A stretch of DNA of 64,000 nt from NCBI RefSeq assembly GCF_003259335.1, contig NZ_QLLL01000006.1:248001-312000 (forward strand), in the 5' to 3' direction. Under the pieces are notes generated by a model. It saw nothing but the letters and a program-made list of their open reading frames with translations, made no database searches and was not told the DNA's origin. This DNA is from Chitinophaga skermanii (GTDB lineage: Bacteria > Bacteroidota > Bacteroidia > Chitinophagales > Chitinophagaceae). Positions 34,372 through 43,254 of the stretch are shown piece by piece. Position numbers and translations under genes: made by a program. Each line of letters begins with the position of its first letter. Position 1 is the stretch's first letter.

Positions 34372-34839
34372 ATGTTAAAATTTCCTAAAAGCATGATGGT
34401 TCCGAGAATAATACCTGCTGTTCAACCCGATTTTCCTAATATTGTTGCTGTTTGGGAAGCTTCCGTTCGCGCTACGCACCACTTCTTAACAGAAGATCAT
34501 ATACAATATTTCAAGCCTCTAATTTTGAATGAATATTTGCATGCGGTGCAATTGTACTGTGTGAAAGATATGGAAGAAGCAGTTGTTGGCTTTTTAGGGG
34601 TGGCAGATGAGAAAGTAGAGATGTTATTTGTACATCCACATTCATTCAAATTAGGTATTGGTAAGGCATTAATGCAATATGCCATTCAAAACTTAAACGT
34701 TTGTAAGGTAGATGTAAATGAGCAAAACCCTGCAGCTTTGGAGTTTTATAAGAAAATGGGATTTGTTGTAACAGCGAGATCTCCGTTAGATGGAATGGGA
34801 AAACCATTTCCTATATTACATATGAGTTTACGTTCCTAA
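34372..34839 (+). CDS. GNAT-family N-acetyltransferase (YjaB-like)
   Basis: A 155-residue acetyltransferase. The early VWEASVRATHHFLTEDHI is characteristic of the YjaB-type subgroup. The acetyl-CoA site is formed by VEMLFVHPHSFKLGIGKALMQYA (the G-x-G-K-A pyrophosphate loop), and VDVNEQNPAALEFYKKMGFV is the late motif B. The acceptor is unknown. Methionines 8 and 9 are possible later starts. Confidence 0.88.
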   Translation: MLKFPKSMMVPRIIPAVQPDFPNIVAVWEASVRATHHFLTEDHIQYFKPLILNEYLHAVQLYCVKDMEEAVVGFLGVADEKVEMLFVHPHSFKLGIGKALMQYAIQNLNVCKVDVNEQNPAALEFYKKMGFVVTARSPLDGMGKPFPILHMSLRS

Positions 34840-34842
34840 AAT

Positions 34843-34884
34843 GACATTAAAAAGGTTGGTAATGGTACCAACCTTTTTAATGTC
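34843..34884. terminator. Long perfect bidirectional terminator
   Basis: A 19-bp perfect stem (34843-34861 with 34866-34884) and a 4-base loop ATGG, with internal A5/T5 tracts. It separates the convergent GNAT and HAD genes and can end both transcripts. Confidence 0.85.
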
Positions 34885-34897
34885 AAATATTGATAAA

Positions 34898-35707
34898 TCA
34901 ATTTTCAATTTGTGCAACCAAATTATTCAGCACACTCACTACCCCGTCTTCGTCATTCGTTTTGGTAGTAAAGCGGGCAATTTCCTTGATTTGAGGGTGA
35001 GCATTCTCCATTGCGAAGCTAAAATATGCTTGTTCCATCATTTCTAAGTCGTTGAGGTAATCGCCAAATACCATGGTTTCTTTATCGCTGATTCCTAATG
35101 CTGTTTGTAAAACATGCAAAGCGCGACCTTTATTGGCCAGTTTATGCGATAAATCGAGCCAAATACTGCCAGAAACCTTTACTTGCAACTCGTTTTCGAG
35201 GTGTTTGAAGTGTGGGTAGCTATTTCCCTCCGATCCACCAAGGTCGCAGATGGCAATCTTTAAAAATTCATCGTCTTGTACTTCCAGTAAATCTTCAACT
35301 AGCAAACGGCGATCGTAATATTTCTCTACATGCACCATAAATTCAGGTGCAGTACTATCAATATAAGCTTGTTTTTTACCACAGAGGATAATATGCACTT
35401 GGGGAATAGTGCGAGCTTTCATTACCAGTTCTCGAACAATTTCTGCCGGTAAAGATTGAACTAATAGCTCACGGTCTTGAAAAACTACGTAACTTCCGTT
35501 TTCAGCGATGAAGTACATGTCGTTCTTGATAGTGGGGAATTGATTGAGTAAGTTGTAGAATTGACGGCCGCTGGCGGCTGAAAACTGCACCTGGTGTGCT
35601 TTCATCTTTTCGAACAGGGGAAGAAAGTCGCTGCTCATTTTTCCATTGGAGTGGAGTAAAGTCCCATCCATGTCTGTCACCACGAGTTTTACTGCTGATA
35701 AATCCAT
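34898..35707 (-). CDS. HAD-superfamily Cof-type phosphatase
   Basis: A 269-residue cytoplasmic sugar or nucleotide phosphatase. Motif I is VVTDMDGTLL with nucleophile D12 and acid D14. Motif II is FSAASGRQF. The Cof-type C2B cap occupies about 80-190. Motif III lysine is in the SHKLANKGRAL region, and motif IV VFGDYLNDLEM supplies the metal-binding aspartates. MENAHPQIKEIARFTTKTNDEDGV is the usual Cof ending. The substrate cannot be predicted. Confidence 0.94.
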   Translation of the reverse strand: MDLSAVKLVVTDMDGTLLHSNGKMSSDFLPLFEKMKAHQVQFSAASGRQFYNLLNQFPTIKNDMYFIAENGSYVVFQDRELLVQSLPAEIVRELVMKARTIPQVHIILCGKKQAYIDSTAPEFMVHVEKYYDRRLLVEDLLEVQDDEFLKIAICDLGGSEGNSYPHFKHLENELQVKVSGSIWLDLSHKLANKGRALHVLQTALGISDKETMVFGDYLNDLEMMEQAYFSFAMENAHPQIKEIARFTTKTNDEDGVVSVLNNLVAQIEN

Positions 35708-35927
35708 CTAGCAAAAATACGAAACAGTGGCGACGATAAAAACGGTATTAATTTAACTTAATCCAATAATATTTTGCCATACTATTGAATTCTAGCCGGA
35801 TTTGTTGTATACTTCCGTTTATTATAACTGAACAATTGGCTAAAAATTTTTTATTCAACAAATACACATGTGAAAATTAAACGTCCCGGCCGTCTATTCT
35901 TGGATGGCTGTAACACTTTTACTTCAC

Positions 35928-35955
35928 AAAAAAAGGCCGTGCAAACGGCACGACC
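35928..35955 (-). terminator. Rho-independent terminator of the HTH regulator gene
   Basis: On the minus strand GGTCGTGC pairs with GCACGGCC (one G-U pair) and is followed by seven T, 41 bases after the stop codon at 35996. Confidence 0.85.
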
Positions 35956-35995
35956 ATCAACTAAGTTTATATCAATCATTGTCAAATCAATTACC

Positions 35996-36625
35996 TTATT
36001 TCTCTTCAATTTTATAAGCACACCTTCTTGCGCCCAAGATAATGTGATCGACACGCTCTACCTTTACTTGCTTGCCTAGTACCGATTTGAACGTATCCAG
36101 TTCTGCCTTACAAAAACCTTGGCAAGCTGTAGCTGCGGCGCAAATGGGGCAATGATTTTCTATTAATAAATAACCGTCACCATCCTTTTCCATTTCAGCC
36201 ATATATCCTTCGGCATTTCGAATATTAGCGAGGGCGCTTACTTTCTGGGATAAATCCTGCATGGGCTTTAACTCGGCAGTATAACGTTCTGTAGCTTGCT
36301 TTTGCTGGGCTTTAATTACGGCATCGAGGGCATCGTCGCCGAGTGTACTACGCATTGTATTAATAAGGCGAACAGTAAGATCGGCATGCGTATCGGGGAA
36401 ACGAGCTTGCCCTAGCGGTGTAAGTGAATACACTTGCTGTGGGCGGCCGCGACCTTTGGCTATTGTGTTGGCTTTCACCAACCCCTCACCTGCCAACTTC
36501 AATAATTGAAACCGGGCCCCTTCCACAGTAACTTGCAGTATATCCGCTAAGGCAGTTAAAGGCAAATCACCTTTTGTTTTTAAAATCCACAATGCACGTT
36601 CGTGGTCCGGCAGATTATTAATCAT
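35996..36625 (-). CDS. HTH transcription regulator with cysteine cluster (SufR-like)
   Basis: A 209-residue regulator from the ATG at 36625. Residues 1-70 are a winged helix (ALWILKTKGDLPLTALADIL, VEGARFQLLKLAGEGLV, GRGRPQQVYSLT). The C-terminal part carries C159-x2-C162, C168, C172 and C202 in NHCPICAAATACQGFC and ARRCAY. Winged-helix proteins of this shape, such as SufR, bind an Fe-S cluster through such cysteines and sense oxidative stress or iron state. It is divergent from superoxide dismutase, and a palindrome overlaps both its start codon and the sodA -33 box, so control of sodA and of itself is likely. Confidence 0.88.
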   Translation of the reverse strand: MINNLPDHERALWILKTKGDLPLTALADILQVTVEGARFQLLKLAGEGLVKANTIAKGRGRPQQVYSLTPLGQARFPDTHADLTVRLINTMRSTLGDDALDAVIKAQQKQATERYTAELKPMQDLSQKVSALANIRNAEGYMAEMEKDGDGYLLIENHCPICAAATACQGFCKAELDTFKSVLGKQVKVERVDHIILGARRCAYKIEEK

Positions 36626-36672
36626 AATAAACAAAGTAATTATTTGGTTTATTAGCAAATGTACTATATTTG
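36625..36672 (+). promoter_or_regulatory. sodA promoter with overlapping palindromic operator
   Basis: TTTG (36643-36646) and TATATTTG (36665-36672) with an 18-base spacer form the sodA promoter. An inverted repeat TAATAAAC (36625-36632) / GTTTATTA (36647-36654) covers the -33 box and touches the start codon of the divergent regulator. This is the arrangement expected for a repressor of both genes. Confidence 0.75.
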
Positions 36673-36696
36673 TGCCACAGAATAAAATATAACATT

Positions 36697-37311
36697 ATGA
36701 CACATCAATTGCCTACCCTCGCTTTTCCATATAACGCTTTAGAACCTTTTATTGATGCGCAAACGATGGAAATCCATCACAGCAAGCATCACCAAGCGTA
36801 CGTTGATAATTTAAATAAAGCATTACCAGGTACAGGTTACGAAGAGCAATCATTGGAAAACATTTTAGCGAACATTTCTAAGCTTACACCTGCTATTCGC
36901 AATAACGGTGGCGGTCATTTTAACCACACCTACTTTTGGCATATCCTGGCTGCTCCAACAAACGCATCTATTCCTGCCGATTTACAGGCAGCTATTGAAA
37001 AGGCTTTCGGTTCAGTAGACGAATTTAAAAAGAAATTTGCCGAGGCTGCAACATCGCGCTTTGGCTCAGGTTGGGCATGGTTAATTGTGAAAGACAATCA
37101 TGAATTAGCGATCGTTTCTACACCTAACCAAGACAATCCATTAATGGATATTGCCGAAGTTAAAGGTACTCCTGTTTTGGCTTTAGATGTTTGGGAACAT
37201 GCTTACTACTTGAAATATCAAAACAAACGTGCTGACTATATCACTGCTTTCTGGAATGTTGTAAACTGGGAAGCCGTGGCAAAACATTACAGTACGGCTG
37301 TTGCAAAATAA
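36697..37311 (+). CDS. sodA: Superoxide dismutase (Fe/Mn family, probably Mn)
   Basis: A 204-residue enzyme that converts superoxide to hydrogen peroxide and oxygen. I start at ATG 36697 because MTHQLPTLAFPYNALEPFID is the normal N-terminus. Metal ligands are seen in MEIHHSKHHQAYV (H27), GGGHFNHTYFW (second His) and DVWEHAYYL (Asp and His). The Gly-Gly-Gly before HFNH and the Gln in STPNQDNPL are features of manganese rather than iron enzymes. There is no signal peptide, so it is cytoplasmic. The DUF2480 gene starts 8 bases after the stop and a strong terminator follows that gene. Confidence 0.97.
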   Translation: MTHQLPTLAFPYNALEPFIDAQTMEIHHSKHHQAYVDNLNKALPGTGYEEQSLENILANISKLTPAIRNNGGGHFNHTYFWHILAAPTNASIPADLQAAIEKAFGSVDEFKKKFAEAATSRFGSGWAWLIVKDNHELAIVSTPNQDNPLMDIAEVKGTPVLALDVWEHAYYLKYQNKRADYITAFWNVVNWEAVAKHYSTAVAK

Positions 37312-37318
37312 TGTGCAC

Positions 37319-37822
37319 ATGAACGAGATCGTCAATAAAGTAGCAGCGAGTGGTATTGTAACACTTGATTTGCAAATATGTAAGCCTATATCGAGCGATA
37401 TGGCGGCTTTGGATATGAAGGATTTTCTTGTACAAGAATTCCTCTTCAAAGAAGCCCACTTCCGTGAACTGGTGAAAACGCTCGATACGCAAGTTTTTGC
37501 AGGCAAACACGTAGCACTTTACTGTTCTAATGACGCGATTGTTCCGTATTGGGCATTCCTGCTTTTAGCTTCTACGATAGGACCATTAGCGAAAGCCGTT
37601 ACTTTTGCCACCCCAGCTGATGCCGCCATCCAGTTGTGGACAGAACGCGTGCTTTCGATGGACAAAACACCATTCGAAGGGAAAAAAGTTGCATTTAAAG
37701 CTCACTCCGACATACCAATTGGCGTATATGTTGCTGCCGCACAGCACTTACAACCAGTTGTAAAAAGCTATATGTGGGGCGAAGCAGGTTCACCCATTAT
37801 GCTGTATAAATCAGCTAAATAA
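37319..37822 (+). CDS. DUF2480 family protein
   Basis: A 167-residue cytoplasmic protein from the ATG at 37319. MNEIVNKVAASGIVTLDLQ, then DMKDFLVQEFLFKEAHFRELVK, ALYCSNDAIVPYWAFLLLAS and a short C-terminal domain match the Bacteroidota-specific DUF2480 family, which has no known function. Here it forms a two-gene operon with superoxide dismutase, which hints at a role in oxidative stress or Fe-S protein care (inference). Confidence 0.88.
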   Translation: MNEIVNKVAASGIVTLDLQICKPISSDMAALDMKDFLVQEFLFKEAHFRELVKTLDTQVFAGKHVALYCSNDAIVPYWAFLLLASTIGPLAKAVTFATPADAAIQLWTERVLSMDKTPFEGKKVAFKAHSDIPIGVYVAAAQHLQPVVKSYMWGEAGSPIMLYKSAK

Positions 37823-37892
37823 TACTTGACTCAAATCTCCATTTATTATAATACACAGGTAACTAACAGTTACTAAAACGACAATAATTCTC

Positions 37893-37925
37893 GACGGCTG
37901 TTCTCCAACAGCTGTCTCTATTTTT
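37893..37925 (+). terminator. Rho-independent terminator of the sodA operon
   Basis: GACGGCTGTT pairs with AACAGCTGTC (10 bp, one G-U) around a CTCC loop, followed by TCTATTTTT. Confidence 0.85.
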
Positions 37926-37947
37926 AACAATGTAAACTCTTTTATCA

Positions 37948-38493
37948 ATGCGAGTTTTAATATTCAATGGCTCTCTTGATATGCACCCCAATAGTTCTGC
38001 TATCAACATCAGTAACTATCTTTCCAATCAACTAAAAACACATGGTGTTGATGTAGAAATATTCCATTTAGCGGATGCACAAATCCCATTCTTCAATATG
38101 GCTATCAATAGCGAAGAAGCTGCTAATATGAATAACCTATTTAGAGAAGCAGATGTGCATATTTGGTTGACGCCTTTATACCATGGCGGTATGACAGGCA
38201 TCATGAAAAACTGTTTGGACTGGTTGGAATTAAGTGCAAAAAAAGAAAGACCTTATTTAACGAATAAAGTAGTAGGCATGATTTGTTGGAGTGCAGGTGG
38301 GCATGCCATGCAAGGTATTAATGCCATGGAATCGGTAGCGAAAGCTTTGCGAGCATGGACCTTACCTTACTCGGTACCGGTGATGAGAAACCATCTATAC
38401 GAACCTGGATCGGCTGTATTTACCAAAGAATATCAACAAAAATTCAATCTTCTTATACAACTATTACTTGAAGCAAAGCAAACATTAAAGTAA
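37948..38493 (+). CDS. NAD(P)H-dependent FMN reductase
   Basis: A 181-residue flavodoxin-fold oxidoreductase. The phosphate-binding loop FNGSLDMHPNSSAINI follows the first strand. TPLYHGGMTGIMKNCLDWLE is the FMN-binding loop typical of the NADPH-dependent FMN reductase family, and GMICWSAGGHAMQGINAME is the third flavin contact. Members reduce quinones, azo dyes, chromate or free FMN. It is monocistronic and convergent with the pirin gene, the stop codons being 19 bases apart. Confidence 0.9.
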   Translation: MRVLIFNGSLDMHPNSSAINISNYLSNQLKTHGVDVEIFHLADAQIPFFNMAINSEEAANMNNLFREADVHIWLTPLYHGGMTGIMKNCLDWLELSAKKERPYLTNKVVGMICWSAGGHAMQGINAMESVAKALRAWTLPYSVPVMRNHLYEPGSAVFTKEYQQKFNLLIQLLLEAKQTLK

Positions 38494-38511
38494 CAACTTT
38501 AGCTACCTTCT

Positions 38512-39360
38512 CTAAAAATCCCAGTTTCCGAAATCGCCTCGTCTATAGTCTTCATAGGCTTGCGCGATTTCTTCCTCTGTATTCATTACAAACGGGCCAT
38601 GCGCAACAATAGGTTCATTGAATGGCTTGGCTTGACCATATAATAAAATACTAGGTGCCTCTGCATGCACATGAATAGTTTCCCCATCATTATTGAACTC
38701 AACTAAATGCAAGGCCTTAACCTCTTGATGATTCACCAGTAATTCACCCCGGATCACATAAAAGAAAACATTATGCTCCTTGGGCGCATGTAAGGATACC
38801 TTACCCCCTGCGTCAAAATGAAAAACATTCAATTGTACATGGGCATGGAATGCTCCGGCTTGGCCATTCCAATCACCGGCAATTAAATCGACTGTTACAC
38901 GACCTTCATCCAGTTGCTCGTGGTGGATTTCATCGCGTTGAAGTCCTTTATACAATGGCGCTGTCATTTTTAGTTTTGCAGGTAGGTTAAGCCAAAGCTG
39001 CAATATTTCTAACTGGCCCCCATTTTCTTTGAATTGTGCAGAAGATGTTTCAGCATGAATCAACCCTTTCCCGGCAGTCATCCATTGTACACCACCTGCT
39101 TCAATAACACTCTCATAACCGCTACTGTCTTGGTGAACAATATCTCCATCGATAATAAAAGTGACAGTTTCCATGCCGCGATGCGGGTGTGGACCAAATG
39201 GAAGACCATTATTTCGAGCTGGGAAATGTTGAGGACCGTGGTGATTTAAGAATAAAAACGGGTCGATATACTGTACAGTATGCGTAGGAATTGCTCGGTA
39301 TGTAACCAAATCAGCAATGGGCGCAGCAATAGCTGCGTGTATTTGTTTAATGGTTCTCAT
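38512..39360 (-). CDS. Pirin family protein
   Basis: A 282-residue bicupin. The N-terminal cupin holds the metal ligands H58 and H60 in GPHPHRGMETVTFIIDG, and H102 and E104 in GLIHAETSS. A C-terminal cupin (about 175-280) includes LHAPKEHNVFFYVIRGELLV and ILLYGQAKPFNEPIVAHGPFVMNT, the standard pirin ending. Bacterial pirins are iron proteins with quercetinase or regulatory activity, and their roles vary. Confidence 0.94.
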   Translation of the reverse strand: MRTIKQIHAAIAAPIADLVTYRAIPTHTVQYIDPFLFLNHHGPQHFPARNNGLPFGPHPHRGMETVTFIIDGDIVHQDSSGYESVIEAGGVQWMTAGKGLIHAETSSAQFKENGGQLEILQLWLNLPAKLKMTAPLYKGLQRDEIHHEQLDEGRVTVDLIAGDWNGQAGAFHAHVQLNVFHFDAGGKVSLHAPKEHNVFFYVIRGELLVNHQEVKALHLVEFNNDGETIHVHAEAPSILLYGQAKPFNEPIVAHGPFVMNTEEEIAQAYEDYRRGDFGNWDF

Positions 39361-39441
39361 GTGATTATATACTTGCTACCATGCTAAATTAATGTATCTA
39401 TACAGCCAGGCATGCCTATAAGTTAAAAAAACTTAAATTTT

Positions 39442-39473
39442 TTTGCAACGTTGTTTCATTTAGCTTACATTTG
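39442..39473 (+). promoter_or_regulatory. MerC-domain gene promoter with Zur/Fur-like palindrome in the spacer
   Basis: TTTG (39442-39445), a 20-base spacer and TACATTTG (39466-39473) form a clear promoter. The imperfect palindrome TGCAAC-GTT-GTTTCA (39444-39458) fills the spacer, where a bound repressor would block RNA polymerase. TGCAAC half-sites resemble Fur-family zinc or metal boxes; this assignment is inference. Confidence 0.65.
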
Positions 39474-39546
39474 TTGTTCGATTTTATTTTTTGATGAACA
39501 GGGGCCAACGGGATACTGCCGCTAGGCGAGGAAAAATTTTGGAAAC

Positions 39547-39963
39547 ATGCAAGTGAAATCAACGTTTAAAATAAACTGGGATGCAATTGGAATTGGTGCT
39601 TCATTGGCTTGTGCAGTACATTGTGTGTTGTTACCCGTGTTATTTACAACCCTAACTTTCTTCGATATTGAATTGCTAGAGAATATTTACATGGAAATAG
39701 GCACCATTCTCATTTCTATGCTAGCAGGTGGCTGGGCATTACTGCATGGTTACAGGCACCATCATCAACGAATTAGCTTGGTAATTATGTTTATTGTAGG
39801 ATTAGCATTGATGATTGGCGGGAACTTTTTCCACCATGGTGCTCATGAATGGCTTGAAATGGTGGCGAAATTATCAGGCGCCATTTTGATTATTAGCGCC
39901 CATATTATGAACTACAAAGCATGTAAAACACAACATCCCCGCGAAACAACCGCGAATGCCTAA
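39547..39963 (+). CDS. MerC domain-containing membrane protein
   Basis: A 138-residue protein with four membrane helices (about 14-34, 50-68, 76-95 and 104-122). The first holds SLACAVHCVLLPVLF, the CAxHC-type motif of MerC proteins. Mercury transport is the role of classic MerC in mer operons, but Bacteroidota carry many short MerC-like proteins outside mer operons that are more likely tied to zinc or other metals. No mer genes are nearby. The C-terminal CKTQHPRE tail is cytoplasmic or periplasmic and adds one more Cys/His pair. Confidence 0.88.
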   Translation: MQVKSTFKINWDAIGIGASLACAVHCVLLPVLFTTLTFFDIELLENIYMEIGTILISMLAGGWALLHGYRHHHQRISLVIMFIVGLALMIGGNFFHHGAHEWLEMVAKLSGAILIISAHIMNYKACKTQHPRETTANA

Positions 39964-39992
39964 TACTTAATACTGGATTAACATTGCTCTAC

Positions 39993-40000
39993 TATATTTG
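39993..40000 (+). promoter_or_regulatory. Probable -7 element upstream of the PafA-like gene
   Basis: TATATTTG fits the TAnnTTTG consensus; no clear -33 TTTG at 18-20 bases was found. It would give a leader of about 155 bases before the coding region. Confidence 0.5.
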
Positions 40001-40160
40001 CCGCGCTAACCTTTGACAGCAAGGCTGTATAGCAGGTCGATACATGGGCTGTTGCTCCATTTTCCATCTAACCTTCCCCAAAACGAAACCCGTAATATCG
40101 TCTACAACATCGTACAGTCCTCGTTTTCAATGATTACTAAAAAATCTAAAAACAGGCAGC

Positions 40161-41789
40161 TTGCAGAAAAAACTCAGTTCATGGATCATGTTAATGCTCG
40201 TCGCAAGTAGCGTATGGGCACAACAGAACGTAGTAGAAAGGCCGAAAATGGTGATCGGTATTATGGTAGACCAAATGCGATGGGATTATTTGTACAGGTT
40301 TTACCATAAGTATGGCGACGGTGGCTTTAGAAGAATATTGAAAAATGGGTTTACATGTGAAAATACATTGATCAACTACGCTCCCACTGTAACTGCATGT
40401 GGTCATACCTGTGTTTACACCGGCTCTGTACCGGCTATTCATGGCATTGTTGGGAATGAATGGTATAACAGGTCGACCGACAAAATCGTTTATTGTACTG
40501 ACGATTCTACTGCCAAGCTTGTAGGCGGTAACAAGGAAAAGATTTCTATGAGCCCACGCAATATGTTAGCTACAACTGTAGGCGATGAATTACGTATGTC
40601 GACAAACTTTAAAAGTAAAGTAGTTAGTATTGCCTTGAAAGACCGTGCAGCAATTTTACCCGGTGGACACAGTGCGAATGCGGCCTTTTGGTATGATGAT
40701 GCTTCTGGTCATTTCGTTACAAGTACCTATTACATGCCTACCTTGCCGCAATGGGCAACCAACTTCAATAACGCTAAAAACGTTAACAAATACCTCGCTA
40801 AAAACTGGGAAACATTATATCCTATCAACACATACGTTGAAAGTACAGCCGACGATAAACCATATGAAATTCCCAATAAAGGAGAAAACAAGCCCGTATT
40901 CATCCACAAGCTCGACAACTTTATTGATAAGGACTTCGGGATGATCAAAAACTCTCCATACGGCAACTCCCTTACATTCGATTTTGCAAAAGCTGCCATA
41001 GAGGGATTTCAACTAGGTGCAACCACTACGGATATGTTGGCAATTAGTTTTTCTAGTCCTGACATTATTGGCCATGCATTTGGTCCTAATTCCGTGGAAG
41101 TACAAGACGTTTACTTGCGTTTAGATAAAGAATTAGCTGCTTTCTTAACATACTTAGATGGAAAATATGGTAAGAATAATTACTTGATGTTCATCACAGC
41201 TGATCATGGTGTAGCGGAATCACCTGGGTATTTAAAGGAAAATGCATTACCTGGCGGCGCTTTGGAGCTTTCATTGGCCAACTCGTTAAATGAGAAATTA
41301 GCGAAGCGATTTGGTATTCCAAAAGCCATCTTATCTGATGAAGGAGCACAGATCTACTTAGATAAAGTAGCCATTGCAGCCGCTAAATTGAACCAGGTGG
41401 AGATCGAGAACTTCATCATCGACGAACTTCGTACGTATAACGATATCGCAGACGCAGTAAGTGTACAACAGCAACAGTTAAACTCATTACCGGCCCCATT
41501 TGCCCAGATGTACATCAATGGTAGAAATGCGAAACGTTGTGGCGACATCTTCATCATCCAAGCACCGGGGGTGAAAAACGGTTCTGCCATGGGTGCAACA
41601 CATGGCAGCATGTATCCTTATGATGCACATATTCCATTATTATGGTTTGGTTGGAAAGTACCTACAGGTAAAAGCAACAGAACCATGGGCATGACAGACA
41701 TTGCACCTACTGTAGCCGCATTTCTTCAAATACAAATGCCCAGCGGTAACGTAGGGCATCCTATCACAGAAATATTACCTACGAAATAA
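40161..41789 (+). CDS. PafA-like alkaline phosphatase
   Basis: A 542-residue secreted phosphatase of the type I phosphodiesterase/nucleotide pyrophosphatase fold. I read the start at TTG 40161 because MQKKLSSWIMLMLVASSVWAQ is a good signal peptide; an ATG at about 40188 is an alternative that would lose the basic N-region. Metal ligand D37 is in IGIMVDQMRWDYL. The nucleophile Thr (about T78) is in YAPTVTACGHTCVYTGS. Late metal ligands are in SFSSPDIIGHAFGPNS and FITADHGVAE, with ATHGSMYPYDAHIPLLWFG near the end. PafA enzymes are the phosphate-insensitive, calcium- or zinc-dependent monoesterases found widely in Bacteroidota. Confidence 0.92.
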   Translation: MQKKLSSWIMLMLVASSVWAQQNVVERPKMVIGIMVDQMRWDYLYRFYHKYGDGGFRRILKNGFTCENTLINYAPTVTACGHTCVYTGSVPAIHGIVGNEWYNRSTDKIVYCTDDSTAKLVGGNKEKISMSPRNMLATTVGDELRMSTNFKSKVVSIALKDRAAILPGGHSANAAFWYDDASGHFVTSTYYMPTLPQWATNFNNAKNVNKYLAKNWETLYPINTYVESTADDKPYEIPNKGENKPVFIHKLDNFIDKDFGMIKNSPYGNSLTFDFAKAAIEGFQLGATTTDMLAISFSSPDIIGHAFGPNSVEVQDVYLRLDKELAAFLTYLDGKYGKNNYLMFITADHGVAESPGYLKENALPGGALELSLANSLNEKLAKRFGIPKAILSDEGAQIYLDKVAIAAAKLNQVEIENFIIDELRTYNDIADAVSVQQQQLNSLPAPFAQMYINGRNAKRCGDIFIIQAPGVKNGSAMGATHGSMYPYDAHIPLLWFGWKVPTGKSNRTMGMTDIAPTVAAFLQIQMPSGNVGHPITEILPTK

Positions 41790-41793
41790 AATT

Positions 41794-41830
41794 GAAAAGC
41801 GGCTTCTACAATAAGTAGCGGCCGCTTTTC
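41794..41830. terminator. Bidirectional terminator
   Basis: GAAAAGCGGC / GCCGCTTTTC perfect 10-bp arms with a 17-base apical part, between the convergent phosphatase and stress-protein genes. Confidence 0.75.
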
Positions 41831-41854
41831 TTTATACAACAATCAACAACTATG

Positions 41855-42697
41855 TTATTTATTATGTGCCACGAATAATGGTGTATGTAGTTTTTCCATC
41901 AGTATATCGGCCATACTAGCACGGAACCAGCGGGAAACATTACTTCTACGGTAAGCGCCTAATACTACGAGAGTATTGCCTGTTTGGGATGCAAGATGCT
42001 TAATAATAGCGCCTTCAGGTTCGCCAGTAAAAACAGTGAACGTAGCATCTTTGAAGTGACGCACCATAAATTCCTTCATTAATTGGCCATCATCGTATTG
42101 TAGAAAATCTTCAGCAGCCTCGTTCACAGAGATCACTTCTGTTGTTAGGCTTTTCATAGCAGGTGCAAGATAGCTGTACATTTTAATAGCATACACTGCT
42201 GAGGGTGCTCCATCGTATAGCAACACCACTTTATCGATCGGTTTGTACTCCCCTTTAACCGCCAATACAGGACATTGCACATCGGATAATAAATTTCGAA
42301 GGAACGTGGTAGGTGGATTTTCTTTTTTCAGTTTAAAGGTTTCCTTTTGATCGATAATGAGCAGATCGGCATATATACTTTCGTGGATGATTTCTTGAAT
42401 TGCGGGGTTCGATTTTCTATGTACTGCGTATGAAATACCAGCTTCTTTACATGCATTTTCGAACCTTTGTACTGATTCATTGCGTGTTTGATCGTCTTCT
42501 ATTTCAAGCGACATAATATCGTTCGTAGCTGCACCTTGCTGTTTTACAATTTCGTAGATATCGAAACTATTGTATAGTTTATCATCTAGGAAAACGCCTA
42601 CTAAGTGCGAATTAAGCTGTTTCGACATGGCCAGTGCATAATCGAGCGTTGTGGTTGAAAAAAAGAGTCCGTCAAAAACTGCAATAATTTTTTTCAT
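41855..42697 (-). CDS. Universal stress protein (tandem UspA domains)
   Basis: A 280-residue cytoplasmic protein with two Usp-type halves. The first half starts KKIIAVFDGLFFSTTTLDYALAM and ends with ADLLIIDQKET. The second half (about 150-280) starts DKVVLLYDGAPSAVYAIKMYSYL and ends LVVLGAYRRSNVSRWFRASMADILMEKLHTPLFVAH. The second half contains the G-x9-G-(S/T)-like ATP loop in degenerate form (GAYRRSNVSRWFRAS). Such two-domain Usp proteins are common in Chitinophagales. Confidence 0.9.
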   Translation of the reverse strand: MKKIIAVFDGLFFSTTTLDYALAMSKQLNSHLVGVFLDDKLYNSFDIYEIVKQQGAATNDIMSLEIEDDQTRNESVQRFENACKEAGISYAVHRKSNPAIQEIIHESIYADLLIIDQKETFKLKKENPPTTFLRNLLSDVQCPVLAVKGEYKPIDKVVLLYDGAPSAVYAIKMYSYLAPAMKSLTTEVISVNEAAEDFLQYDDGQLMKEFMVRHFKDATFTVFTGEPEGAIIKHLASQTGNTLVVLGAYRRSNVSRWFRASMADILMEKLHTPLFVAHNK

Positions 42698-42884
42698 ACG
42701 ATGTATATTAAATGATACTCAAAAATAGAAGCTAGCCCTGCGGCGAAGAATGACGTTAATGGGTATGTGGGCTGATTATGATCATGATTTTATCAATAGA
42801 ATAACTGATTAATGGATGATTTGTTGTGTGCAGGCTGTGAAAGTTATGATAATATCAGTTAGCGGGAGAAGAATTGGGTTAAAA

Positions 42885-42915
42885 CAAAAAAGGTTTCCAT
42901 GTAGCATGAAAACCT
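42885..42915 (-). terminator. Terminator of the first initiator tRNA
   Basis: On the minus strand an 11-bp stem with one mismatch (AGGTTTTCATG / CATGGAAACCT) with loop CTA, followed by TTTTTTGTTTT. It lies just after the tRNA 3' end. Confidence 0.8.
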
Positions 42916-42922
42916 TACTTAG

Positions 42923-42994
<72 letters not shown>

Positions 42995-43254
42995 ATGTGG
43001 GTGCAATATTAGGCTTCTTTTTTGAAATAAAAAATAAAAACTCTTGAGAATGAAAAAATTATTGTGATTTAATCAACAAAAAGCTTCAATCAATACCTAC
43101 AACTACATGCTAAAAACATTGCTAGCACACGATTTAACCATAGAATATGGTTACTAATGAAAGAAAGCGAAATATACGTGCAGTGGCAAATATTGTTGTA
43201 AGTGATTGAATTAGCGGGCTTTAATTTTATGGAAAAGCTATTTATAATATCCTT

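Noticed and set aside
39547-39963. Mercury resistance operon
   Set aside because: Only a MerC-like protein is present, with no MerA, MerT, MerP or MerR.
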